Shown in pieces: positions 1 to 8,997 of a DNA stretch of 64,000 bases. A program made the translations under genes and the position numbers. The first letter of the stretch is position 1. The number at the start of each line of letters is the position of its first letter. Location of the stretch: contig OY741275.1 in NCBI GenBank assembly GCA_963514095.1, positions 27,196,554-27,260,553 on the forward strand. The letters are read 5' to 3'. The stretch is from Eutrigla gurnardus (taxonomy: Eukaryota > Chordata > Actinopteri > Perciformes > Triglidae). The notes under the pieces are model-generated. The model saw only the letters and a program-made list of their open reading frames with translations. It searched no databases and had not been told where the DNA came from.

Positions 1-781
1 GGCTCCTCGAGTCCTGGAGTCCAGCCGAGCGTGAGCCTCCCTCCATAAAACCTCGGAGCTGCACTTTCTCACAGGTTGTTAATTTAATTTGTCCTGGCAG
101 GATTTCAAAAGGTTGCTGTTAAAGTCAGAGGACTCACGAATGATTGAATCAAAACACAGCCGGACTTTTAGTCTGAAATGAATCCTGGATCCTACGTTTC
201 CCAGCATGCTCTCCTGAAAACAACGTTCCCACACAGTTTGAACTTTAAACAATAAAAGTGAAACTCATCATAAAAGGTCCTAGAATGATGTTTTGCAACA
301 TTTTCATTGATTCATCGTAGATATTTTACGCCCAACGAGGATGTTTTTTTGCTAAACTTCATAGTTTTAAACCGGGCTGTACTTTGTTTCATTGAAACTG
401 CGACTGCTCGGTTTTTCCCAGAAAACGTAAGTTGCAGTTTCGTTGCTTCGTTGTGTGGGAACGTCATTTTAGGAGACCAAGCTTACCCATAATGCAACTG
501 GATTGTGATCCTCCTTAACACTCCAGTGGGCAGGAAGTACAGGCCCACATGTTTAAAAGTGTAGGTCTCCTGATGACATCATCAGGGTGGTTCTGATGAC
601 ATCATCAGGGTCTGTTCCTCTATGTGGAGGATTTAGTCCTGATTGGTTCTGCATAGTCAGCTCAGTATGACTCGTGTTCGATGCCCAATGAATCTGCATC
701 ACTTGTGTCTTGATTGACTAAATGAGGCTCAGACCGCCGCCCCCGGCGCCGCCCTAAACACCTGACTCCGCCTCTCCACAG
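1..781 (+). other. tfcp2l1 intron (left edge)
   Basis: Intronic DNA upstream of the first visible exon. It contains a small tandem duplication at 570-611 (two copies of a 19-nt string containing TGATGACATCATCA, period 23). No exon was recognised. The short ORF at 307-492 has no family resemblance. Confidence 0.6.
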
Positions 782-887
782 AGCATCGTACGCGTGGTGT
801 TTCATGACCGCCGGCTGCAGTACATGGAGCACCAGCAGCTGGAGGGCTGGAGGTGGAACCGGCCCGGAGACCGGATCCTGGACATCG
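782..887 (+). CDS. tfcp2l1: tfcp2l1 exon: CP2 domain, RVVFHDRRLQY segment
   Basis: The acceptor CCACAG precedes the exon and the donor GTGAGT follows. It reads 35 codons from SIVRVVFHDRR to GDRILDI plus one base. The RVVFHDRRLQY and EHQQLEGWRW strings are highly conserved in the CP2 family DNA-binding domain. This is the first tfcp2l1 exon visible in the window. Confidence 0.92.
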
Positions 888-3800
888 GTGAGTCTGCTGA
901 TGTGTTTACGGTGATGCTGACCTGCTCACCTTCGATTGTGTTTCCATGGTAACACAGAACAAACCTCCCCCTCCCTACGTAGACCGGTGACATTGTTTCC
1001 ATGTCTTGCTCTATTCATCTATGTACCTGCTTCTCTGATTGATAGTGATTGGTTGGACGGCATAATGTGATGTTGTTCTGGCGAGGTCACTGTGAGGTCA
1101 CCGTTATGCAGTGACCTCACAGTGACCTCGCCACGTAGGTTAGTTCTGTGATGTAGTAGTAACCCGAGCTGGACTCTCCGGTTCTCTGCAGACATCCCGT
1201 TGTCCGTGGGGATCCTGGAGCCGCGGTCCCACCCTCTGCACCTCAACACCATCGAGTTCCTCTGGGACCCGGCCAAGACCGCCTCGGTCTTCATCCAGGT
1301 GAATTGCATCAGCACCGAGTTCACACCCAGGAAGCACGGCGGCGAGAAGGGCGTGCCGTTCCGGATCCAGGTGGACACATTCACCGCCAACGAGCAAGGC
1401 GAGCACATGGAGCACGTCCACTCGTCCAGCTGCCAAGTCAAAGTCTTCAAGGTGTGTCCCCGCCGTCCCGTTGCCATGGCGCCGGTGTCGTACCTATCCA
1501 CACATAGGCAGAGGTTACAATCTTGTAACCCTGGTTCACAGGCTCCGCCCTCTGCTGGACTCTATGGGCGATTTGCCTGCTGAGTAACCTGGCGTGTATT
1601 CATGAGGCTCCTCCCACTGTACCCCATAGAGTCCAGCAGAGGGCGGAGCCTGTGTGACTAAGAGCTACGGTTACGATTGTAACCCTGGTTCTATAAGCAC
1701 AGGTGGAGCCCTCTGGAGATGTGTTTGGGTAGGCACGTCCTGATTGGCCAGCCACGCTTATGTAAATTTACATGACAGGGGGGAGGGTACTAGACAGAGT
1801 CCAGTTCAGGGGTCCCACCTGTACTTACTGGAGTTACAATATCGTAAACCTTTGTAACTTTGTAGCCTTCTGACGCCTAACGTACAATGTTTTTCGGAAG
1901 CCAAAAGGAGCCGATCGCAAACTGAAGACGGACCGAGAGAAGATGGACAAGAAGGCCCCCCAGGACCGGGACAAGTACCAGCAGTCCCACGAGACCACGC
2001 TGCTGAAGGAGGTGAGGACACTTCGTCTTTCTGTACGTTATTGTCCTCTCACTTCGCTACAGTTTAAACCGGAGCATCACCGGATGTTAATATGTGGCTT
2101 CGCTGCTTCCCAAGTTTTTTTTGGCATTTTGTGCCGACTTCTGTCAATGATTCAGATCACTTTACTGTGGAGTGACTCAGCAGTTTCCACTCTGCTGTTA
2201 ATCTGGTTTGTCATTCGTCTGGATGGAACCTGAAAAAGCTGATTGAAGCTGAAACCAGGAACCGTTCATCTGTGTGTCCTTAAAAACAAAGACACGCCTG
2301 CGAACCACGACGGGACTCTGATAGAAGAAAGTACTGCATTCAAATAATTTCCATAAAAATATCAGTATATAAGCATCATCAGCTATAAACTAAACCTGGA
2401 GAAGCAGTATCCGGTCGTGATGGTCCACATATCTGGAAGAGGATCCTGTGTTATTTGATCGTTTGTTGGCATAAAAAGGTACAGATACAGATTAGTGCAG
2501 CTTTAAGGTGATATTGTTCGTATTTGGACATGTTCTCCAACATATTGAGTCTCTCTCTCTCTCTGAAGTGTTCCCCGTGGCCCGACGCCCTGAACCTCAC
2601 CAGCCACAGCAGCAGCAGCACTCCGTCGCCAGTCTACCACAGTCCACCCACTTCCTGTACTTTCACGGACGGGTGAGTCAGTTTTTAAATTTATCTCGAC
2701 TGGGTTTCAGTAGCTTTGTAAATATATCATCACTGGTAGTTTCCCTCTGTGTGTGTTGTTATCAGAGCTTGTCCTTGGCCGTGCATTTAGACAGAAGTAA
2801 AGCCAAGCTGAAGGTCCTTAAACTGTCATTCTCACTGCTGGCCACCAGGGGGCGACTCCTCTCTGGTTGTATAGAAGTCTATGAGAAAATGGTCCTACTT
2901 CTCTCTGCTGGCCACCAGGGGGCGACTCCTCTCTGGTTGTATAGAAGTCCAACAAAAACCCCTCAGCTGACCCCAAATCTGTTCTCTCCTCATGTGGGCA
3001 TTTCTGCAGCAACTGTTCTCCCAACCAGCAGGGGGAGCTGCTGATGCCTGGCTGCTCTGATGTAAGTGTTGCTTATTATTTGGAGGCAGCGGTCGCTGTT
3101 TCCTCTGTACCCACTTCATGGATCTTGTTGTTTGTGACCCTGCAGGACCTCCTGCCATCGTCGTCGCCGCAGGAAACCCAGCAGTGGTTGCACCGCTGCA
3201 GGTTCTCACCTTTCTCACGGCTCTTCTGCAGCTTCTCAGGTACAAACACACCACAGCCCAGGAAGTGTTTTGAGCTGGAAGGATGCAGAATAGAACGTGG
3301 TGCTGTTGTTTTGCAGGTGCTGATCTGTTGAGGATGAGCAGGGAGGACTTAATCCAGATCTGCGGTCCAGCCGACGGGATTCGGCTCTTCAACACGATGA
3401 AAGGAAGGTGAGACATTCAAACGCACCTCCGAAGCGCTCGGTCGCATCAGGAATGATTTGTTCTGCTTCTGTTTGTGCCGAGTAGAGGAGTCGCTGGGTG
3501 CCTCATACCCCCTTTCAGACCAACCCAAACCGAGTTCCAGTTCTGGTGCTGGACCTTCTCAGGACCTGTTAGCTTATCCATAGGCCAGAGAGCGCAGAGA
3601 GCCACGTCATTACATTTCTGTATACCATAACCCCGCCCCCCAGACCCCTGACATAAGCAAGACTTGGTTCAAGACCAGCATAGAGTCGGTGTCCCTCTGG
3701 AACCAGTTTTCCTGGTCCGAGAGCCAGCTGTCGAAAACTCAAAAGAACTGGTTCGGGATTATAGGCACGGGCTCCGAACCGGCCCCAGTTGAAAAGGGGT

Positions 3801-5507
3801 ATTAGTGACAGTGATTGACGTGGTTACTGTTGCTTCAATCTAGTTTGGTTATTGAAAAAAAAACAGAAACGAGGAAAGTTCGACTTATTATCACCTGATT
3901 CAGAGTCAGACCTCTCTGGACGTCGTCCCTCTGTGATGATGTCACGCTCCTCTGCGTCGCCGTCAGTTACGATGCGTTCAAAAGCCCTCACGCCGCTGAC
4001 CCAGCCTCTGCTCACCTTCCTGCAGGTGCATACAGCCCCGTCTCACCGTCTACGTGTGTCAGCAGCACACCAGACACCAGCCTCCCATCAAGCCGGGGGG
4101 CGGAGACAGTGAGTAAACGCTATGACATCACTCTGATACTCATCGGCTGAATTTATCTGGCTTTAAAAGGGTTTCGTGTCTTTAGTCTACCACGCTCTGT
4201 ACCTGGAGGAGCTCACGCTGCTGGACCTCTCTGAGAAGATCGCCATGCTGTACAGCATCGCTCCTCAGCAGATCACACACATCTACCGACAGAAACCCAC
4301 CGGGATCCACGTCCTGGTCTCCGACGAGGTACCTCACCCGTCATGCCATTGAACCTGTTTTACTGCTGGCCACCAGGGGGCGACTCCTCTCTGGTTGTAT
4401 AGAAGTCTATGAGAAAATGGTCCTACTTCTCTCTGCTGGCCACCAGGGGGCGACTCCTCTCTGGTTGTATAGAAGTCTATGAGAAAATGGTCCTACTTCT
4501 CTCTGCTGGCCACCAGGGGGCGACTCCTCTCTGCTTGTATAGAAGTCTATGAGAAAATGGTCCTACTTCTCTCTTGATGTATTATCTCAGTAAACATTGT
4601 AAACATGAGTTTATGGTCTCAATCTCTAGTTTCAAGTCTTCTTCAATCCAGCATGATGTATATTTAGTACATTATGGTCCGTTTAGAGTCCACCAGACCA
4701 GAAAGCAGGGGATGCTTTAGGGGGCGGGGCTTACCTGCTGATTGACAGGTCGCTCCCATGCTACCAATGCTAGTTAGCTACTAAGAATACACCTGTTGCT
4801 CCTCCACACTCCAAATATGGTCACTTCCTTCTCTGGGTGCAAAATATCCAAGATTGAGAAAATGCTGACTCGAGACTTCAAAACCTGTAGTCCACAAACC
4901 AATGGGAGACGTCACCATGACGACGTCCTCTTCTCATCTACAGTCTATGGTTTAGGCAGCAACGCTGCTTGTTTCAGTTAATTAAAAACATTGTGGTTTG
5001 TCTTAAAATAACTATAAGTACTCGGTTCCCACGGGAACGGGAATGCCAGTCTCCAAATGGGAGCTCTGTGATTTTGGACCCGCCCACTGCCCTGATTGCT
5101 TTTGATCAAATTTTTATTGTTAAGATCTGATTTCACCCGCTCACTTGACGTATTTATCGTACGTTATCTACATGGAGCGTATCGTCGGCTTAGAGAATGA
5201 TTTCGATGCTAGCAGAGGCTAACGTTGACACCTGCTATAACGGGATGCTTGTGTCAGACTGGGATTTATATACACCACGATGACCTGCAGGTGGCGACAT
5301 GCAGCACTTTGGACGTGAGCTGTGTTTGTGTGTTTCAGATGGTGCAGACCTTCAGGGAGGAGAGCAGCTTCGTCCTCAGCACTACACGAGGTAAGTCTGC
5401 CTAACGGTCGACGTTTAAGCATCCAGCGTCCCTCCTGTTGAGTGACCAGCTTGTTTCCTGCTCCCTCAGACGAAAACACAGAAGGCTTCCACATCGTGTT
5501 GAAATGA
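782..5507 (+). CDS. tfcp2l1: tfcp2l1, transcription factor CP2-like 1, 3' eleven coding exons (5' partial)
   Basis: Sequence-specific nuclear transcription factor of the CP2 (LSF/grainyhead) family; in vertebrates it acts in pluripotent cells and in epithelia such as kidney collecting duct. Exons read: 782-887, 1192-1451, 1901-2011, 2569-2672, 3010-3061, 3146-3239, 3317-3407, 4026-4108, 4186-4328, 5339-5390, 5470-5507 (TGA). All have AG/GT borders and their phases join without a break. The first two exons carry the C-terminal half of the CP2 DNA-binding domain (RVVFHDRRLQY, FLWDPAK, CISTEFTPRKHGGEKG). Exons 3146-3407 encode the SAM-like domain (QQWLHR, SGADLLRMS, QICGPADGIRLFN). Exons 4186-5507 encode the C-terminal oligomerisation region (LYLEELT, PTGIHVLVSDEMVQ). 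TFCP2L1 is preferred over TFCP2 and UBP1 because of DIPLSVGIL, CSPWPD and DLLRMSRED, absence of the extra UBP1 exon, and linkage to gli2. The residual risk is paralogue naming. The start codon is off the left edge. Confidence 0.92.
1192..1451 (+). CDS. tfcp2l1: tfcp2l1 exon: CP2 domain, HGGEKGVPFRIQ segment
   Basis: The exon lies between CTCTGCAG and GTGTGT. It encodes about 86 residues, from the DIPLSVGIL region to CQVKVFK. FLWDPAK, CISTEFTPRKHGG and GEKGVPFRIQVDTF are family hallmarks. The donor GTGTGT is weaker than the gene's other donors, but the next exon joins in frame. Confidence 0.92.
1512..1735. repeat. palindromic hairpin element (MITE-like) in tfcp2l1 intron
   Basis: Two arms, 1537-1568 and 1623-1654, are a perfect 32-bp inverted repeat around a 54-bp spacer. 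They are flanked by directly repeated GTAACCCTGGTTC motifs, themselves inside near-palindromes (GGTTAC...GTAACC). This is the structure of a foldback or non-autonomous element. Family unknown; outer ends are estimates. Confidence 0.6.
1901..2011 (+). CDS. tfcp2l1: tfcp2l1 exon: PKGADRK basic segment
   Basis: 37 codons, phase 0 to 0, from PKGADRKLKTDREK to HETTLLKE. The acceptor TTTTTCGGAAG is unusual because purines immediately precede the AG, but the coding match to the family (PKGADRK, TDREKM) is unambiguous. The donor is GTGAGG. Confidence 0.9.
2569..2672 (+). CDS. tfcp2l1: tfcp2l1 exon: CSPWPD serine-rich linker
   Basis: It begins with CSPWPDALN, a conserved junction in this family, and continues into a Ser/Pro/Thr-rich linker ending TFTD plus two bases. 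The acceptor follows a CT-rich run (CTCTCTCTGAAG). The donor is GTGAGT. Confidence 0.88.
2835..2955 (+). repeat. 70-bp tandem repeat (R70), about 1.7 copies
   Basis: The unit begins CTGCTGGCCACCAGGGGGCG and contains TATAGAAGTCTATGAGAAAA. Copies start at 2835 and 2905; the second is truncated. The same unit recurs at 4363-4574, 34891-34921 and, inverted, 52084-52346. Confidence 0.85.
3010..3061 (+). CDS. tfcp2l1: tfcp2l1 micro-exon in the linker
   Basis: A 52-nt exon inferred because the exon ending at 2672 (phase 2) cannot join 3146 directly in frame. Here TTCTGCAG opens and GTAAGT closes a piece reading G-NCSPNQQGELLMPGCSD. It fits the position and phase of the human linker segment between GEGN and the SAM domain. 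The acceptor lies only about 55 nt after a truncated 70-bp repeat. Confidence 0.75.
3146..3239 (+). CDS. tfcp2l1: tfcp2l1 exon: first half of SAM-like domain
   Basis: The exon runs from CCTGCAG to GTACAA and reads DLLPSSSPQETQQWLHR, then RFSPFSRLF and SFS. QQWLHR-RFS is the conserved start of the CP2-family SAM-like domain. It ends in phase 1 and joins the next exon to give SGADLLRMS. Confidence 0.9.
3317..3407 (+). CDS. tfcp2l1: tfcp2l1 exon: second half of SAM-like domain
   Basis: The exon runs from TTTGCAG to GTGAGA and encodes GADLLRMSREDLIQICG, PADGIRLFN and TMKGR. RMSRED matches the TFCP2L1 type better than the TFCP2 or UBP1 versions. Confidence 0.92.
3502..3803. mobile_element. probable MITE with short terminal inverted repeats
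   Basis: The left end reads ATACCCCCTTTCA and the right end TGAAAAGGGGTAT, forming imperfect inverted termini about 300 bp apart. The interior has no coding capacity. It lies in the tfcp2l1 intron between exons ending 3407 and starting 4026. Target duplications were not convincing, so the superfamily is left open (hAT-like termini are possible). Confidence 0.5.
4026..4108 (+). CDS. tfcp2l1: tfcp2l1 exon: LTVYVCQQ segment
   Basis: The exon runs from CTTCCTGCAG to GTGAGT. It encodes RCIQPRLTVYVCQQ followed by a short Pro/Gly linker (PPIKPGGGD). It corresponds to the family's RP-LTIYVCQ strand after the SAM domain. The linker is short compared with TFCP2, which has a glutamine run here. Confidence 0.87.
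4186..4328 (+). CDS. tfcp2l1: tfcp2l1 exon: C-terminal oligomerisation region
   Basis: The exon runs from GTCTTTAG to GTACCT. It encodes YHALYLEELTLLDL, SEKIAMLYSIAPQQI, and YRQKPTGIHVLVSDE, the conserved C-terminal ubiquitin-like/dimerisation segment of CP2 proteins. Confidence 0.92.
4363..4574 (+). repeat. 70-bp tandem repeat (R70), three copies
   Basis: Three nearly identical 70-bp units start at 4363, 4433 and 4503, in the tfcp2l1 intron after the exon ending at 4328. They abut a family-A dispersed repeat at 4577. Confidence 0.9.
4577..4955 (+). repeat. dispersed repeat family A, copy 1
   Basis: Member of an unclassified family found seven times in this window. Shared strings include GATGCTTTAGGGGGCGGGGC, CTACCAATGCTAGTTAGCTA, AATATGGTCACTTCCTT and GACGTCACCATGACGACGTC. 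This copy lacks the middle part (the GAAGCTAACTTTGTTAGC block). Confidence 0.75.
5339..5390 (+). CDS. tfcp2l1: tfcp2l1 penultimate coding exon
   Basis: A 52-nt exon with acceptor TGTTTCAG and donor GTAAGT. It reads MVQTFREESSFVLSTTR, matching the MVQNFQDES-FVLST segment of the family. Confidence 0.9.
5470..5507 (+). CDS. tfcp2l1: tfcp2l1 terminal coding exon
   Basis: After CTCCCTCAG it encodes DENTEGFHIVLK followed by TGA. The HI-LK ending is the family C-terminus. The human protein carries a few extra residues after ILK, which are absent here. Confidence 0.9.
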
Positions 5508-5767
5508 CGGGCGGAGACTCGCCGTTTCCTGTGAGAGTCCGTGGGATTGTACAGCTTGTATATATGTCCTCCTGTATGTCACCTTTAATAAGAGTTGCGG
5601 CACTTTAAAACGCTGTGAAGCTTTCAGTTTACTGTTGATCTTTGTCGTGTCTAATTTCTTTTCTGTCAGTTTCTTCTTCGTGTTGTTAAGTTACTGATTC
5701 CTGCTGTCTTGTAATTAGAATGAACCTCTGCTGTATTACTCATTACTAAGTTAATGACTTCCACCAT

Positions 5768-5773
5768 AATAAA
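5768..5773 (+). terminator. candidate tfcp2l1 polyadenylation signal
   Basis: First canonical AATAAA downstream of the tfcp2l1 stop, 261 nt after TGA. A variant AATAAG lies earlier, at about 5587. Cleavage site use cannot be judged from sequence alone. Confidence 0.3.
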
Positions 5774-6440
5774 GCAGAGTAAACGTTGCACGTTGTCATG
5801 CCCATCACGATTTTCATCACAAGGAAGTGTAATGTGTGTGTGTGTGTGTGTGTGTACTTTGGCCCACGGTGTGTTTGAACCTGTAAAACTGTATATAAAG
5901 ATGGATGTCGTTTGTGCTCATTTAGAGGTGGGATCTGGGGCAGAGCCACGGCATTCAGGTCCTGCCCACACACACCTGAGAGCCAATCATGAGCCACCTG
6001 CTACGTTAGCACCACAGTAGCTGTTAACGTAGCAACAAACCGTAAAAGTCTCTATAAATACATTCATCGTCAAATTGACGCTCTCAATGACGTCATGTGT
6101 GTCAGTGGAAATGTTGCTCAGCTAGCTAGCGACTATAGCGACCGTATGAACTGGAGATGTTAAAGGCTAACTGCTCCATTTTCTTCACCGGGACTTTATT
6201 GTTGCTATGGTTTTGTTTTCAAATGAATTATAGGGACAAAATAATGAAATTAGTTAATAATTAAATATGAAAAAAATAGAATTTATAAATATGTAATTGG
6301 GCAATTAATATTATGTATATATATAAATATATATATTTCTATGCATATTTATTCATGTTCATATAAGGCTGCGTTTTTATTCAATGATTGAGGCATTTAT
6401 GTCTACATTTCTTTATTATTGTATTTATTTATAGAGACAT
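5774..6440. other. intergenic, no gene seen
   Basis: Mixed DNA holding a GT microsatellite, a TATATAAAGATGGATG string common in fish dispersed repeats, and AT-rich sequence from about 6220 to 6420. No exon or RNA gene was recognised. Confidence 0.5.
5833..5855 (+). repeat. GT microsatellite
   Basis: About eleven TG dinucleotides in the 3' flank of tfcp2l1. Confidence 0.9.
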
Positions 6441-6530
6441 CGCTACCACGGCCTCGCTACCGTCGCTACCATGCTACCGTCGCTACCATGCTACCGTTGC
6501 TACCATGCTACCGTCGCTACCACGCCACCA
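6441..6530 (+). repeat. short tandem repeat, CTACCGTCGCTACCATG type
   Basis: About five degenerate units of CTACC(G/A)TxGCTACCATG directly before the family-A repeat. It looks like expansion of the CGCTACCATGCTACCAATG part of that element. Confidence 0.7.
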
Positions 6531-6822
6531 ATGCTAGTTAGCTACTAGATGACTTTAACACTGTAAAGTTGTCCTTGAACTATGAAGCTAACCTTGTTAG
6601 CAGCTTCACACCAGAATCCACATGAATCCAGATCCAGTAAGGGTGCCGCTCTGATCCACCCATCGCTCCTCCACAGTCCAAATATGGTCACTTCCTTCTA
6701 CTGGTTGCAATAAACCAAGATGGTGACGGCCAAAATGCTGATATCAAGGCCTCAAAACCAAAGCCCACAAACCTGTGGGTGATGTCACCATGGCAACGTC
6801 CACTCCCTATATTAAGTCTAGT
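6525..6822 (+). repeat. dispersed repeat family A, copy 2
   Basis: Contains CACCAATGCTAGTTAGCTA, the GTTAGCAGCTTCACACCAGA block, AATATGGTCACTTCCTTCT and the ATGTCACCATGGCAACGTCC end. Full-length in the middle, unlike copy 1. Confidence 0.8.
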
Positions 6823-6989
6823 TGCCGGCAACTCTCATTTCACAACGTGAACAACATTTGTCGTACTTATATATATTATAATAAAGTCGTCTCATCTGCA
6901 GACGTTTTGACCACAGCTGTGATTTCCGGTTTCAGAGACATATCAGCACGTTTTCATCCACATAAAATCCAGCTGCAGAAACTCGGTGA

Positions 6990-7180
6990 TGCAGCTTTAA
7001 GAGGCTGCGCGCTCCCGAGTCCCGCCCTGCTCCGCCTCTGATTGGCTAGAAGCCGCTGCGTCCGTCGGTTGGTCAAGCTGCAGCGTTGCTTTGGTTTCGT
7101 TTCCTGCGAACCGAAAGGCCACCTTAACACCTTAACACTCCGATCCCTCACCTGCATCCCAGCAGACGCGTGAAGAGGAG
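6990..7180 (+). promoter_or_regulatory. probable samd9l promoter
   Basis: A GC-richer patch directly upstream of the presumed first untranslated exon. It has an inverted CCAAT box (ATTGG at 7041-7045), GC-box-like CCCGCCC at 7021, and an IRF/ISRE-like site at 7093-7104. No TATA box is evident. The position is inferred from the splice donor at 7248 and the downstream samd9l exons. Confidence 0.45.
7093..7104 (-). promoter_or_regulatory. ISRE / Ets-IRF composite-like site
   Basis: The minus strand reads GGAAACGAAACC, matching the Ets-IRF composite consensus GGAANNGAAA and an ISRE with one mismatch. It lies about 150 nt before the presumed exon 1 donor of a gene whose vertebrate relatives are interferon-induced. 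A single short motif, so suggestive only. Confidence 0.4.
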
Positions 7181-7247
7181 CGGAGGAGTCCAGATCCAGG
7201 ACCCCGCAGCAGAGCCCGGAGAGTCCGCTTCAGTCTGCCCCCCTTTG
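7165..7247 (+). other. samd9l: presumed samd9l 5' untranslated exon 1
   Basis: The sequence up to a strong donor TTTG|GTGAGT at 7247/7248. It contains no usable start codon. The 5' end is not visible, so the left coordinate is an estimate. Assigned to samd9l because it is the only plus-strand gene downstream and the next exons carry good acceptors. Confidence 0.4.
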
Positions 7248-8777
7248 GTGAGTGTGTTTGTGTGGGAGAGCTGCTGCTAGTTCATAACCCGTTAATAAGA
7301 ATCCGTATTTCCTCATGAACTTTATCTGTAAGGATCAACAATGTTTAAGTGCGTCACGGAACAATACAGGGATGCAAACTAATAATACTCCTAAAAGTAC
7401 AATAAGAGTGCAGTAGAAATACATAAAGGAAGAAAAGAAGTGGGATGAGAAGATAAAACATCCAAACGCACACAGTAAGAGGAAGAGAATGAGTGTTAAC
7501 ATGATATGTTGTGGTTTCTTTCTTTCCACAAATAAGTCTCTTTGGACAAAAGCTCTGCTAAATGCTCTGAATGTAAATGTGAAGTCTTGTTTTTAAGGTA
7601 AGAGCAGGTTTTCAGGGTTTATTAAAGTTTATTTAGGAGGATGAAAACCAGGAAGCAGCCAAGGTTCATGACACTGAGGGAGTCAGACCCGGGTCCCACC
7701 TGGGTTCTGGTCCTGACCCATTAAGAGCTTCATGGCCTCTTTAACTCGACTTTGAGGTTTTTAGATTTTTGTTTCACACTGTGACGTTTCATGACGTCAC
7801 ACCAACATTTGCATTTAGGTCATTTAGCAGACTAAAGAAAGAAACAAAGAAACCACAACGTATCATTGCCGATAAAGTAAGAGCTAAAAATAGAACAAGT
7901 GTTAGACCCTCGTCTGAGTAAAGTAGTAGCTTTTCAGCAAACATATACAACCATGTTAGTGGGTCACGCAGAGTCCAGAGCCCACAGCTAGAGAAACGAA
8001 CCTGCTGCATGACTTTACCGTAAAGCAGCTTCTTCTTCCTGGTAGAGCAACTTCTCCATGCCCCCCCCCATCCACTCGCCTATTTAAGTTTCATTTTTAG
8101 TTAATTTCTGAACGTTTCTGATGAAACGTCTTCGACGTGACTATGCACATCACTGTGTGTGTGTGTGTGTGTGTTACACTAAAACACAGCAGAGACTCTT
8201 GACAACGTGTTGAGAGTAATGTTAGAGGAAACGTTCATTTAAAAAGAAACAATCGGCCCGTGGAACTGTTAATTTTTCTGATCCCCTATCTTAATATCTT
8301 AATATTGGATCGCCCCCCCCCCCCTAGTTCTAGCTGTTAATATGTAAACCCTCACCTGTTACCGAATCATCAGAACTGTTGCAGTATAGACTATAAGGCT
8401 AATTAATGACAACACATTTGTGTCTTTTTGCTAAGAGTATCTCTTCCTGTCCTCTCACTACATCCACACATGCAATATGTCTTCCCATGTATTTCTAGCG
8501 GCACAAACACGTTCCTCACACGAGGCTGCCATTCTATCATCAGAGTGGAGTAAATGTGCACGACGAGCAAAAGGAACGCTCGGTTCACCTTCTGTTCATG
8601 TTTTGGTGTTCTGGTCGAATCGTATTTCTGACACTTATTTAATACATCCCACTTTCTAAAGCAAGGGTCTTTATGATCTTTTATCTAGACATTTCCATTA
8701 CAGATGTTATATCAGTGTCCTGAATATGCTGAATCATCTTTTCATACGTATGTTCATATTTTCTCTCTGTTTTGCAG
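7248..8777 (+). other. samd9l 5'UTR intron
   Basis: AT-rich intron with a GT microsatellite at 8154-8174, a C10 run near 8311 and several anonymous short repeats. No coding exon was recognised. Confidence 0.4.
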
Positions 8778-8838
8778 CATTAGTGGTCTGGATTTGTGAG
8801 AAGTGAGCCAGCCCTCGTGGACGAGAAGAAACATTAAG
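8778..8838 (+). other. samd9l: presumed samd9l 5' untranslated exon 2
   Basis: The exon starts after CTGTTTTGCAG and ends at AAG|GTAAAG. It has in-frame stops and no ATG. Its first 26 nt resemble the sequence at 8933-8959 (about 23 of 27 positions), so this and the next exon look like a local duplication. Confidence 0.5.
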
Positions 8839-8973
8839 GTAAAGCTGAAATCTTTTTTCCTCTGTGTGCTTCCTGAACAGTAGACAGTCCTCCACCGTGA
8901 AGCGCTCTTCTCTTATTGAACTGTTTTTCTGGCATTAGTGATCTACGTTTGTGGAGAAGACGCCGATGCTGTC

Positions 8974-8997
8974 ATGGCGGACGACGGCAGAGTGAAG
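8974..8997 (+). CDS. samd9l: samd9l start-codon exon (coding part)
   Basis: Eight codons, MADDGRVK, in an exon opening at about 8939 (CATTAG acceptor) and closing with AAG|GTAAAT. Phase 0 joins the 10295 exon to give RVK-SQEEDLPPDIKDW, which reads straight into the SAM domain. Inferred by splicing logic rather than by homology of these eight residues. Confidence 0.65.

Noticed and set aside
782..5507. Identity as tfcp2 or ubp1
   Set aside because: The extra UBP1 exon is absent, there is no TFCP2 glutamine run, and DIPLSVGIL/RMSRED fit TFCP2L1; synteny agrees.
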